Shown piece by piece: positions 23,773 to 32,109 of a DNA stretch of 64,000 nt. Position numbers and translations under genes: made by a program. The stretch is from an uncultured Lachnospiraceae bacterium. Lineage in GTDB: Bacteria > Bacillota > Clostridia > Lachnospirales > Lachnospiraceae. The DNA lies in NCBI GenBank assembly GCA_937920345.1, contig CALGVA010000002.1, forward strand, positions 14,084-78,083, read 5' to 3'. Each line of letters starts with the position of its first letter. The stretch's first letter is position 1. The notes under the pieces are model-generated. The model saw only the letters and a program-made list of their open reading frames with translations, had not been told where the DNA came from and did no database searches.

Positions 23773-24726
23773 GTGCGAAGGAGAAAACTGAAGGACTTAT
23801 TGCTGCTGGTGCTGATCGATCTGGCGGCTTTTCTTTCCGTGTTCCTGCTGGCGGGTATTGTGATCAGTGTATTTGCCAGAGGATTTCCGGTTGTCAGCGG
23901 GACTTTTCTGACGACAGTGACGAGTATTCTGCACGGAACCGTGGGCATTGCGGGCAATATTGTCAATACGATATATATCATGGTGCTTACGCTCTTCATT
24001 GCGGTGCCTGTCGGCGTGGGAGCGGCAGTCTGGCTGAATGAATATGCCGGACATGGAAGGATTGTCCGAATGATCGAGTTTACGACGGAGACGCTGGCAG
24101 GGATACCTTCCATTGTATTCGGATTATTCGGCATGATGTTCTTCGGAACGACATTAGGGCTTGGCTATTCGATTCTGACGGGAGCGTTGACGCTCACGAT
24201 CATGGTGCTGCCATTGATCACGAGGAATGCGCAGGAGGCGCTGCGGGCAGTGCCGGCCGGATATCGGGAGGGTGCGATCAGTCTGGGCGCGGGCAGATGG
24301 TATATGATCCGCACGATACTGCTTCCGGCGGCAAGACCGGGGATTCTGACAGGGGTGATACTGGCGGCCGGCCGGATCGTGGGGGAGTCGGCGGCGCTGC
24401 TGTTTACGGCCGGCAGCGGATATTTGCTGCCGGAGGGCGGTATGGGACTGTTTCGCAAGATCACGGAGTCGGGCGGTACGCTTGCCGTGGAGTTATACCT
24501 GAGTATGTCCAAGGCGCAGTATAATGTGGCGTTCGGCATTGCGGCGGTATTGCTTTGCATGATCATGCTGATCAATCTCATCGTGGATAGAATGGTGAGC
24601 CGTATGGAGGGGAGACCGGAGCCGGAAGATCTGCAAATGCATGAATGGAAGTCAGCGGACCGGCGCTGCAGTACAAGGGGGAGGGAATACCGATGGCTGC
24701 CGTTAAGATCAGAACGGATCAACTGA
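23773..24726 (+). CDS. pstA: Phosphate ABC transporter permease PstA
   Basis: Permease of 317 residues with six predicted helices. LAGIPSIVFGLFGMMFF and the EAA loop EGAISLGAGRWYMIRTILLP followed by AAGRIVGESAALL mark PstA. It begins with GTG; AGGAGG at 23758-23763 supports this start. The final 35 codons extend past the pstB start and end in a basic tail, so the C-terminus overlaps pstB by 34 bases. It pairs with PstC. Confidence 0.93.
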   Translation: MRRRKLKDLLLLVLIDLAAFLSVFLLAGIVISVFARGFPVVSGTFLTTVTSILHGTVGIAGNIVNTIYIMVLTLFIAVPVGVGAAVWLNEYAGHGRIVRMIEFTTETLAGIPSIVFGLFGMMFFGTTLGLGYSILTGALTLTIMVLPLITRNAQEALRAVPAGYREGAISLGAGRWYMIRTILLPAARPGILTGVILAAGRIVGESAALLFTAGSGYLLPEGGMGLFRKITESGGTLAVELYLSMSKAQYNVAFGIAAVLLCMIMLINLIVDRMVSRMEGRPEPEDLQMHEWKSADRRCSTRGREYRWLPLRSERIN

Positions 24727-25448
24727 ACTTATATTACGGAAGCCGGCAGGCGCTTCGAAATATTTCCATAGGACTGCGCTCCGGTGCGGTAACCGCACTG
24801 ATCGGACCTTCCGGCTGCGGGAAATCTACTTTCTTAAAGGCGCTGAACAGGATGCATGATCTGATCGACAATGTCAGGATTGAGGGAAGCGTATATCTGG
24901 ATGATATGGACATTTACGGTGCGGGCGTAGATGTGGAAGGACTGCGGAGGAGAGTGGGCATGGTGTTTCAGCAGCCGAATCTTTTCCCGATGAGCGTCTA
25001 TGACAATGTCGCCTACGGACCTCGGGTTCACGGTGTGAAAGATAAGGACCGGCTTGACAGGATCGTGGAGCGCAGTCTGCGGGAAGCCGCCGTGTGGGAG
25101 GAACTGAGGGAGCGGCTGCAGCGTCCGGCTTCCGGATTGTCAGGCGGGCAGCAGCAGAGAGTGTGCATTGCCCGTGCGCTTGCGGTGGAACCGGAAGTGC
25201 TGCTGATGGATGAGCCGACTTCGGCGCTGGACCCTGTCTCGACCATTCGGGTGGAACAGTTGATACGGGATTTAAAGAAACAGTATACGGTGGCGGTAGT
25301 AACGCATAATATGCAGCAGGCGGCGCGGGTATCGGATGATACGATCTTTTTCCTCGGCGGAGAGGTGGTAGAGTGCGCGCCGACTGACAGGATGTTTACA
25401 AGGCCGCTTGACAGGCGGACACGGGATTACATTGACGGGAGATTCTGA
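24693..25448 (+). CDS. pstB: Phosphate ABC transporter ATP-binding protein
   Basis: ATPase of 251 residues, close to the usual PstB length. Walker A is GPSGCGKST, the Q-loop VFQQPNLFPMS, the signature LSGGQQQRVCIARAL and Walker B VLLMDEPTSALDPVS, with the switch His in VVTHNMQQA. The ATG at 24693 is chosen over 24645 because GGGAGGG lies seven bases before it and it restores the standard start. It overlaps the end of pstA. No phoU follows, unlike most pst operons, so negative signalling to a PhoR-like kinase, if any, must be encoded elsewhere. Confidence 0.95.
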   Translation: MAAVKIRTDQLNLYYGSRQALRNISIGLRSGAVTALIGPSGCGKSTFLKALNRMHDLIDNVRIEGSVYLDDMDIYGAGVDVEGLRRRVGMVFQQPNLFPMSVYDNVAYGPRVHGVKDKDRLDRIVERSLREAAVWEELRERLQRPASGLSGGQQQRVCIARALAVEPEVLLMDEPTSALDPVSTIRVEQLIRDLKKQYTVAVVTHNMQQAARVSDDTIFFLGGEVVECAPTDRMFTRPLDRRTRDYIDGRF

Positions 25449-25543
25449 GGCAACTTTCTTCTTGCAATAAGCATGATAATATATTAAAGTATAGTACAGT
25501 AGTTCGACAATAATTTTGTATGAGGTGAGAGGAGAAGTTGTCT

Positions 25544-26524
25544 ATGTGGACAAGAGCGGAATTGAAAGATAACGCAAAGAAATTTTTCCAGTTCAACTAT
25601 TGGAAGATGGTGCTGGTGGCACTCGTCCTGACGATGGTAAGCGGAGGCGGTTCATCTGCCGGCAGCAGATCTGCGCGCAGTGCGGTAAACAGATCCAGCT
25701 ACGGCGGGTATATGTCGCCTGCGGAGGCAGCCGGCTTTATGGTTGGTTTCCTGACGATTATGCTGGTTGTTATGGTGGTCGGTATTGCAGTATCGTTTTT
25801 CCTGCTGAATCCGCTTGTGGTCGGCGCACAGCGTTTCTTTGTGGTCAGCCATTATCAGAAGGCGGAACTTGGCGAACTGGGATACGGTTTTTCCAATTCT
25901 TACATGAATGTTGTTAAGACCATGTTCCTGAAGGCATTATATGTTTTCCTGTGGTCGCTTTTGTTAGTGATACCCGGTATCATCAAGGGATATGAGTACC
26001 GGATGATTCCTTATATTCTGGCGGAGAATCCGGGCATCGATTCCAGGGATGCTTTTGCCATGAGCAAGCAGATGATGGATGGCAATAAGTGGAACGCTTT
26101 TGTGCTGGATCTGTCTTTCCTGGGCTGGATCATCCTAAGTATGTTTACATGCGGTATTCTTGCAATTTTCTATGTTAATCCGTATGTTTATATGACCAAT
26201 GCGGAACTTTATGTGGCGTTGAAGGAGATCACCTTCGGCGGCGGAAGGGCAGGATATCAGAGCGGCGCGGGGTATCAGCAGAATTATCAGCCGAATCAGG
26301 GATATCAGAACGGTCAGAATTATCAGCAGAGTCAGAACTGGCAGAGCGACCAGAATTATCAGCAGAGTCAGAACTGGCAGAGCGACCAGAATTATCAGCA
26401 GAGTCAGAACTGGCAGAGCGATCAGAGCTATCAGCAGAACCAGAACTGGCAGAGTGACCAGAGCTATCAGCAGAATCAGGACTGGCAGAATGATCAGAAC
26501 GATCAGCATAATCAGGGGTGGTAA
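25544..26524 (+). CDS. DUF975 membrane protein with Q/N-rich repeat tail
   Basis: Membrane protein of 326 residues. The first 230 residues are a DUF975 domain, opening with TRAELKDNAKKFFQFNYWKM and carrying four or five hydrophobic segments; EYRMIPYILAENPGIDSRDA is a typical internal loop. The last 90 residues are a low-complexity tail dominated by Gln, Asn, Ser, Asp, Trp and Tyr, with five 12-residue repeats. The function of DUF975 is unknown. The ATG at 25544 lies nine bases after GAGAGGAG; a TTG at 25538 is an alternative. The gene is monocistronic with its own terminator. Confidence 0.85.
   Translation: MWTRAELKDNAKKFFQFNYWKMVLVALVLTMVSGGGSSAGSRSARSAVNRSSYGGYMSPAEAAGFMVGFLTIMLVVMVVGIAVSFFLLNPLVVGAQRFFVVSHYQKAELGELGYGFSNSYMNVVKTMFLKALYVFLWSLLLVIPGIIKGYEYRMIPYILAENPGIDSRDAFAMSKQMMDGNKWNAFVLDLSFLGWIILSMFTCGILAIFYVNPYVYMTNAELYVALKEITFGGGRAGYQSGAGYQQNYQPNQGYQNGQNYQQSQNWQSDQNYQQSQNWQSDQNYQQSQNWQSDQSYQQNQNWQSDQSYQQNQDWQNDQNDQHNQGW
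26327..26506 (+). repeat. Five tandem 36-base repeats coding for QSQNWQSDQNYQ
   Basis: Five in-frame units of 36 bases encode QSQNWQSDQNYQ and variants (QNQNWQSDQSYQ, QNQDWQNDQNDQ). Units 1-3 are nearly identical at DNA level, so the array is young and copy number may vary between strains. Confidence 0.9.
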
Positions 26525-26608
26525 TTTCCGGCTGCGGCATTGTGATGCTGCGTCATGTTCGCTTCGGAATGTCCGGATTATGATAAAATATAATAACTGA
26601 TGTAATTT

Positions 26609-26640
26609 AAGGCTTTGTCATCGATTGACAGAGCCTTTTC
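26609..26640 (+). terminator. Rho-independent terminator
   Basis: AAGGCTTTGTCA and TGACAGAGCCTT pair (one G-T type mismatch) around TCGAT and run into TTTTCC. It ends the DUF975 gene. Confidence 0.82.
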
Positions 26641-26641
26641 C

Positions 26642-26669
26642 TTAAGAAAAAAACGGTAATAGCCGATAA
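26642..26669 (+). promoter_or_regulatory. Flagellar sigma-28/sigma-D-type promoter
   Basis: GCCGATAA at 26662-26669 matches the FliA/SigD -10 consensus exactly, and TTAAGAAA at 26642-26649 approximates the TAAAGTTT -35 with a 12-base gap (consensus 11). It would drive the charged coiled-coil protein gene from a leader of about 130 bases. Confidence 0.6.
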
Positions 26670-26803
26670 TTATATTAATAAAACGGATTTTATGTATGGC
26701 GGACAAGGATGTTTGTGTGAAAATTCATATGCGGAAGATTTTGTACACGCAAATTTATGCTTGCGCCCGAATTCGCCGGTTGCGTAGAACGGGAGGGGCT
26801 AGT

Positions 26804-27982
26804 ATGCAGATCAGGGCAAATGCGAATGAGAATCAGATTATAAACAGCGCCAGTGCGGCGCGGGAGAGAGCGGCGCAGAGGGAAGGGAAACAGTTCGGCG
26901 GACAAAGCGGCAGGAAAAGTATCTTTGCAGGCGATATCGGGATGCGGCAGGACCGGATTACGCAGCGCAGAGAGTATGCCAGACAGAAAGCATTGAAGAT
27001 CGTGGGCGATGCGTGGAAGGTCGATAAGAAGATCGATCAGAATATATTGGATATCAGAGACAGGGCTGCGCAGTTGATGGATGAAAAGAAAGAAAATCTG
27101 GACGTCATTGAAACTGCCGAAATGCAGAAGGAGGCACTCAGAGAGCAGTACGGCGTGGCGGCGGACTCGCAGGAGCAGAAGGACCTGGAACTGCTGCAGA
27201 AAGCAGACAGGGCTGGTAACCCGCGGTTTGACATACATTTAACGGCGGAAGAGGAAGCGCAGGTCAAAGTGTTAAAGGAGCGGAGACTGGGTGCGGAAGA
27301 TAAGGAATTGCTGCGGAAGAAGGCACTGTCGGAGGACCCCGTAACCGGAGTGCAGCTTACGGAGGAGGAGCAGGAGAAGGTTGCACAGCTGGAGAATAAG
27401 AAAGACAGACTCACAGAATATCAGGAACGTTGTCTGGATATCGATGCTTTTCAGCTTACTTATGAGAGGAGAAATCAGCAGATTGATCAGGAACTTGCGG
27501 GGTGTTATGGATCGATCCGTGCAACCAAGCAGGAACGTCTGAAGTATCATGAGATGGTGAACGCGCAGAATAAGGCGGATAAAGTGATGGATGCGGCGGG
27601 CAAGGAGATCCTCGGCATGCTGGTCGAGGAGGCGAAGGACCACGTGGACGAGGAACTCGAAGAGCCTCGTGAAGAAGCGAAAGAGGAAGCGGAAGAGAAA
27701 GCCGAAGAGGAAGAGAGGATCGAGGAACGGGAAGAGAAGCAGGAGGAACTGGAGGCGCAGGTTGATGCGGCGCATGACCGCAGCGAAGAGCAGGAAGCGG
27801 TGCGCAGGGAAGTGCAGGAGCGTTCCAGAGAAGATGCGGATCTGCTGGAGACGATGATGGAAGCCGGCATGGGGAATGTAGGTAATGTCTCAGAGGTACA
27901 GTCCGAGATCAAGAATATGATTCATAAGATGAAACTGTTAGAGGAGGATCTCAAAGGCAGTACCGTGGATGAGGATCTGTAA
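26804..27982 (+). CDS. Highly charged coiled-coil protein of unknown function
   Basis: Soluble protein of 392 residues, mostly Glu, Lys, Arg, Gln and Ala, predicted as long helices and coiled coil with no membrane segment. A more ordered segment (about 130-215) repeats the idea FDIHLTAEEEAQVKVLKERR and VTGVQLTEEEQEKVAQLE, two related motifs around 45 residues apart. Residues 285-330 are an almost pure Glu/Lys/Arg run. The ATG at 26804 follows GGGAGGGG by six bases; the longer frame starts before this site and is rejected. A flagellar-type promoter lies upstream, so a motility-linked structural or chaperone-like role is possible; I do not recognise the family. Confidence 0.7.
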   Translation: MQIRANANENQIINSASAARERAAQREGKQFGGQSGRKSIFAGDIGMRQDRITQRREYARQKALKIVGDAWKVDKKIDQNILDIRDRAAQLMDEKKENLDVIETAEMQKEALREQYGVAADSQEQKDLELLQKADRAGNPRFDIHLTAEEEAQVKVLKERRLGAEDKELLRKKALSEDPVTGVQLTEEEQEKVAQLENKKDRLTEYQERCLDIDAFQLTYERRNQQIDQELAGCYGSIRATKQERLKYHEMVNAQNKADKVMDAAGKEILGMLVEEAKDHVDEELEEPREEAKEEAEEKAEEEERIEEREEKQEELEAQVDAAHDRSEEQEAVRREVQERSREDADLLETMMEAGMGNVGNVSEVQSEIKNMIHKMKLLEEDLKGSTVDEDL

Positions 27983-28055
27983 ATTATGTCAGTCTCTGTT
28001 TGTGACAAAAATATAATGTTTCATGACATATCAAAGAATAAAATTTATATCTGTG

Positions 28056-28062
28056 CCGATAT
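28056..28062 (+). promoter_or_regulatory. SigD-type -10 element CCGATAT
   Basis: CCGATAT matches the SigD -10 consensus, with TAAA 13 bases upstream (usual spacing about 15). A sigma-A-type TATACT overlaps it by position, so the element is ambiguous. It lies about 115 bases before the second LytTR regulator. Confidence 0.35.
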
Positions 28063-28175
28063 ACTATCAGAATGGTGAATTTTATTTTTGCGCGCATGGA
28101 CATGTAAAATGTATGAGAAAGCGCGTATATTGCCGTGGAGAGGAAAACAGCGGCGGACTGAGGATATGAGGGGAC

Positions 28176-28871
28176 ATGAGAATAGCGATTTGCGATGACG
28201 ATGTGAGAGGGAGAGAAAGGATTCGCACCCTGCTTGAGAGGGAGTTTTCTCAGGCACAGACAAGAGAATTTGATTCAGGGATGAAGCTATTAGAAAATGT
28301 AGAGGAAGGATGGCAGCCGGATATCGTGCTTCTGGACATTGCGATGGAGGGAATGGATGGCATGGAGACGGCGAGACGGCTGAAAGAACGCTCGGATGCC
28401 ATCCTGATTTTTGTGACAGGGGTGAAGGAACAGGTCTTTCAGGCATTTGATGTAGGTGCATTTCACTATCTGATGAAACCTGTGGATCAGGATAAAATGA
28501 CAGATGTTCTGAAACGTGCCGCGCAGGAAATTGAGAAGAGACAGACTGCGCCCCGTTTTTTGCTGATCAAAGCGGAGGGGTGCCACCGCAAGGTTCCGGT
28601 GGAGGATATTCTGTACGTGGAGAACAGCGGGCGGAAGGTTATCCTGCATACGAAGACAGGATGTCTGGAATACTATGAGCGGATGAATCATCTGGAGGAA
28701 GTGCTGGGCGAGGGGTTTTACCGCTGCCACAGAGGATATCTGGTTGCGCTGTCCGCAATCAACGGGTATGATCACGACAGCATTACCGTGGGAAACGGAG
28801 AGAAGATTTATCTTGCCAAGCAGAAATATGGTGAATTTGTGAAATTATACTGTAAGTATTTGAAGGAGTGA
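28176..28871 (+). CDS. LytTR response regulator
   Basis: Response regulator of 231 residues. The receiver domain has D7-D9 (ICDDDV), the phospho-acceptor D54 in IVLLDIAMEG and the conserved Lys in LMKPVDQDK. The LytTR domain (about 130-230) starts KAEGCHRKVPVEDILYVENS and ends in a basic helix. The partner kinase starts five bases after its stop, an order opposite to that of the other LytTR pair in this window. No autoinducer genes are adjacent. Both systems are of the Agr/VirR type but their signals and targets are unknown. Confidence 0.92.
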   Translation: MRIAICDDDVRGRERIRTLLEREFSQAQTREFDSGMKLLENVEEGWQPDIVLLDIAMEGMDGMETARRLKERSDAILIFVTGVKEQVFQAFDVGAFHYLMKPVDQDKMTDVLKRAAQEIEKRQTAPRFLLIKAEGCHRKVPVEDILYVENSGRKVILHTKTGCLEYYERMNHLEEVLGEGFYRCHRGYLVALSAINGYDHDSITVGNGEKIYLAKQKYGEFVKLYCKYLKE

Positions 28872-28875
28872 AATA

Positions 28876-30345
28876 ATGACGGGGAATGTGCTTGATCTGA
28901 TGGAGCAGTTGGTGAGAGCGGGGCTGTTGTTGTTTTTATGTGAAGATATTATTGTGTTGAAAGAGAAGTATCGTTCCGCCGGAAGGGTACTTTTTTTCTT
29001 GCAGGCATTTTTATTGAGCTGCTGGCTTTCACAATCTGCCTGGGTTGACAGGTTACTCTACGGGAATGCCGCCGGAGAAATAAATAACAGCAGTTATAGT
29101 GTTGTAAAACTGGCATGTATGTATATCTGCAGCTTTCTGGTGATGCATATTCTCTATGAGGGAACGAAACAGGCCAAGCTGTATCTTCTGCTCGTGTTTT
29201 ATACGGTGCAGGAGATGGCGCGGTTTGCGCTGCACAGTATATGGCTGTTAGCAGTGACGGGATATTTGGATTACCTGAATGAGCGATTGTTCAGGGAGTC
29301 GATCACACCGGAACAGTATATGACATTTTCGAAGCATATGCAGACCGGTAGTCTGCTTGTCTTTTCAACAGGATATCTGCTGCTTATGTATGTAACGATC
29401 AGGCTGTTTCGACGATATCAGACGGGGCTTGTGACGGAGATTGACAGGCACGGGCTTCGGTTTCTCATGCTGACGCCGGTGATCGGTATGGCGTTTGATG
29501 TATCGTGGCGGGTGTCTTTCTACAGCAGAAGCGGTTCCGAGATTGAGTTCCTGTATGAAAAACACGGCAGCATGTATGTGGTAGTGCCGACAATTGCCGT
29601 GCTGTGTCTGATTGGTACGGTACTGAGCAGGAAAATCTACGGAGAGCTTATGCGTTCGGAGAAGCAGAAGAACGGACTGCTGTTCTACAAGCAGCAGCTG
29701 GCGGATATGACGGCGCATGTGAAGGAACTGGAACAGCTTTATGACGGTATCCGCGGTATGCGGCACGATCTTAATAATTATGTTGCGGATATGGAGCAGC
29801 TTCTGCAGGTCAGCGTGCAGAGCGGGCAGGTACCGGAACAGGTCGGAAGAGAAGCGGAACAATACCTGTACAGTATGCACCGGGCGGCCGACAGGCTGAC
29901 GATGCAATTCAGCACGGGCAATCCGGTAACGGATGTTATTTTAAATCGGAAAGGACAGATCTGCACACAGGAAGGGATTATACTGGACGGGGATCTGCTC
30001 TACCCTTCAGGACTTGGCATCGAGGCGTTCGATCTGGGCATTCTGTTGAATAATGCGCTGGACAACGCGATAGAAGCCTGCAGGTGTGTGCCGGCAGAGC
30101 GGAAGAGAACCGTACGGATTCGGGGATATGTGAAAGGGCGGATGTTTTTTCTGGTAGTGGAAAATACCTGTGAGGAGCAGGCAATACGGATGAAGAACGG
30201 TGAACTGCAGACGACGAAAATGAATACTTCACTCCATGGATTCGGCATGAACAATATGCGAAGCTGTGCGGAGAAATATTACGGAACGATACAACATGAA
30301 GTGCAGGAGGGGAGATTTATTCTGACGATTATGCTGCAGGGATAG
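28876..30345 (+). CDS. GHKL sensor histidine kinase
   Basis: Membrane kinase of 489 residues. About six to seven hydrophobic helices occupy residues 1-250, then a coiled linker, the phospho-acceptor segment GIRGMRHDLNNYVADMEQLL (RHDLNN) near residue 300, and a GHKL ATPase with N-box LLNNALDNAIEAC near residue 390 and glycine-rich GFGMNNM near 460. It partners the LytTR regulator five bases upstream. The sensor half is unrecognised. It is larger than the other kinase of this type in the window. Confidence 0.9.
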   Translation: MTGNVLDLMEQLVRAGLLLFLCEDIIVLKEKYRSAGRVLFFLQAFLLSCWLSQSAWVDRLLYGNAAGEINNSSYSVVKLACMYICSFLVMHILYEGTKQAKLYLLLVFYTVQEMARFALHSIWLLAVTGYLDYLNERLFRESITPEQYMTFSKHMQTGSLLVFSTGYLLLMYVTIRLFRRYQTGLVTEIDRHGLRFLMLTPVIGMAFDVSWRVSFYSRSGSEIEFLYEKHGSMYVVVPTIAVLCLIGTVLSRKIYGELMRSEKQKNGLLFYKQQLADMTAHVKELEQLYDGIRGMRHDLNNYVADMEQLLQVSVQSGQVPEQVGREAEQYLYSMHRAADRLTMQFSTGNPVTDVILNRKGQICTQEGIILDGDLLYPSGLGIEAFDLGILLNNALDNAIEACRCVPAERKRTVRIRGYVKGRMFFLVVENTCEEQAIRMKNGELQTTKMNTSLHGFGMNNMRSCAEKYYGTIQHEVQEGRFILTIMLQG

Positions 30346-30458
30346 CTTTTGTGACGAAAACATTGCGGTTGGTTACAAATGACTTTATTCCTGCCGGAGA
30401 AGCTCGATATATATGGTACAGACAGTAAAGCAAGGCTGATGAAAGGAGCAGAACGGAT

Positions 30459-31196
30459 ATGAGAGTTACCAGAAATTATATGAGCGCATTGCTAAACGGC
30501 AACAACAGCATGAACGGAACGTCGTCTTTATTGCAGCGTGCCCTGAGCAGGAGCAGTAAGAGTAAGCGGGCAAGCAGAAACGCGCTTCTGACAAACAGCA
30601 GCAGGAATAATAATTTTTATGCCAATGCCATTAAAAATACGGCAAATACACAGAAACTGTATTATAATATGAAGTATCATGCAGGACAGGTTATTGATTA
30701 CGCGGATCAGCTGACAGACCGGGGTGGCGCCTCTCTTTTTGCCCGGGCAAAAGAGAGCGGCGACAATGCGCAGATAGTGGCAGCTGTCAAGGGATTTGTC
30801 GGGCAGTATAATAAGATGCTGCAGAATATGAAGGATTCCGGAAGCAGGGCGGACGACAGTTATGTGACACAGCTTAACAACATTTCCAGTTTGAACAGTT
30901 CTGAGCTGGATTCCTGCGGCGTGACAAGAAACATTGATGGAACGCTTACGGTTGACGATACCAAGCTGGCGGCGACGGATCTCGCGACGCTGGAGAAGGT
31001 ATGGAACGGTAACAGCAGTTTTGCAGGACGTGCGGCACTCTGGGCGGATTCCGTGGAATCGCATGCGGAGCGCAATATGAAGGCAGAGGCAAGCAGCAGC
31101 TACAGCAATCCGTTTAATACTTATGGCAGTAATAATTACAGTAACCTGTTTAACAATTACGGCAATAAAGGAAACTACTTTAATTACTTCCGCTGA
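30459..31196 (+). CDS. FliD-C-like protein
   Basis: Protein of 245 residues. Residues about 105-205 resemble the C-terminal domain of the flagellar cap protein FliD: IVAAVKGFVGQYNKMLQNMK, then ELDSCGVTRNIDGTLTVDDT, KLAATDLATLEKVWNG and a closing FAGRAALWADSVESHA. The first 70 residues are Ser/Asn/Arg-rich and disordered-looking, and the last 30 are Asn/Ser/Tyr-rich. It lacks the FliD N-terminal domain and is half the usual length, so it is not the flagellar cap itself; a secreted or flagellum-associated paralogue is plausible. AAAGGAG precedes the ATG. It follows the second LytTR two-component pair. Confidence 0.7.
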   Translation: MRVTRNYMSALLNGNNSMNGTSSLLQRALSRSSKSKRASRNALLTNSSRNNNFYANAIKNTANTQKLYYNMKYHAGQVIDYADQLTDRGGASLFARAKESGDNAQIVAAVKGFVGQYNKMLQNMKDSGSRADDSYVTQLNNISSLNSSELDSCGVTRNIDGTLTVDDTKLAATDLATLEKVWNGNSSFAGRAALWADSVESHAERNMKAEASSSYSNPFNTYGSNNYSNLFNNYGNKGNYFNYFR

Positions 31197-31197
31197 T

Positions 31198-31953
31198 ATG
31201 GTGCAGGAAATCCTGCATATCGGCGTGTTATTTAACAGTCAGCTATACTTTTTGCTTGCACAGAGGGATGTCAGACAGCTTATGAATCGCTTGAACTGGA
31301 TACAACAGGAACAGAAGATAGCAGATTATCATGTGCTTACATGGCGTACTTCACATTTCCACCATCCCAGGAACAGGACGGATATTGTAGGGAAAGTTGG
31401 CGGTAAGTTCGACATGTACGCAGGAGCGGCTTCGCCGGGGGCAGATCAGCAGCCGGAGGGGATCGGACAAGGGTTGTCCGATCCTGTTCGTGATGCCAGG
31501 TGGACAACGGGAGGTCTGGGGGCAGAAGGCATGGTGGACGACGGCAGGAAGGAGGCTGTACATCAGGAGCAGATGGATACCTCAGACCGGACGAAAGGCA
31601 GGCGGATCACGGGTACTTCGCAGTCTGCGGCAACAGATCAGATTACAGCAGCGGCACAGACAGTAGTGCCGGAAGAAATGTACAGTGTGATTTCCGGTGG
31701 GCGCAGTTTCGTCCTGAAGCTGAAGCAGCGTGTGAAGCAGGGCACTGTCGCGCTGCGGGAACGCTATCACAGACAGCGGAAGCAGACAACACACACAGCG
31801 GTCTTGCAGGAAACGCACCGCAGACAGCCGCGGGAGGAACAGAACGGCACACGCAGGTGTGATAAGGAGGATGTTCTGTCCATGCAGGCGCAGAATCACT
31901 ATCTGTTAGATTCTTATGATAAAAACGGCCGCTACAGTATGCTCGGCAGGTAA
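31198..31953 (+). CDS. Hypothetical protein coupled to the FliD-C-like gene
   Basis: Protein of 251 residues not recognised. The first 50 residues are helical and partly hydrophobic (MVQEILHIGVLFNSQLYFLL), the middle is Gly/Asp-rich and disordered, and the C-terminal third is very basic and Gln-rich, ending NHYLLDSYDKNGRYSMLG. The ATG at 31198 lies one base after the stop of the FliD-C-like gene and has no clear ribosome binding site, so it would depend on translational coupling. The open frame continues upstream into that gene, but such an overlap is unlikely to be coding. Its reality is moderately supported by its length and the following terminator. Confidence 0.55.
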   Translation: MVQEILHIGVLFNSQLYFLLAQRDVRQLMNRLNWIQQEQKIADYHVLTWRTSHFHHPRNRTDIVGKVGGKFDMYAGAASPGADQQPEGIGQGLSDPVRDARWTTGGLGAEGMVDDGRKEAVHQEQMDTSDRTKGRRITGTSQSAATDQITAAAQTVVPEEMYSVISGGRSFVLKLKQRVKQGTVALRERYHRQRKQTTHTAVLQETHRRQPREEQNGTRRCDKEDVLSMQAQNHYLLDSYDKNGRYSMLGR

Positions 31954-31969
31954 ACAAGAATTACGAAAG

Positions 31970-31997
31970 GTAAATTCCAATGGAGTTTACTTTTTTT
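31970..31997 (+). terminator. Rho-independent terminator
   Basis: GTAAATTCC and GGAGTTTAC pair with one mismatch around AAT and are followed by seven T. It closes the preceding two-gene unit. Confidence 0.8.
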
Positions 31998-32109
31998 CTA
32001 TAATTTTAAGATTCCGTTTATTGTTTCCGGCTCATTTATGAGCTATAGTAACAGTGGGTGAAAACTCAATAACTAACATATGTTATTAAATGGAGGACAA
32101 AAGAAGAAA

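Noticed and set aside
23382..24134. Minus-strand 250-codon frame within pstC/pstA
   Set aside because: Antisense shadow in the pst operon; the plus-strand products are clear permeases.
26327..26506. CRISPR-like regular repeats
   Set aside because: The repeats are contiguous, coding and in frame, with no spacers.
31123..31197. Upstream extension of the coupled unknown gene into the FliD-C-like gene
   Set aside because: It would overlap 74 coding bases of a better supported gene; the ATG at 31198 directly after the stop is simpler.
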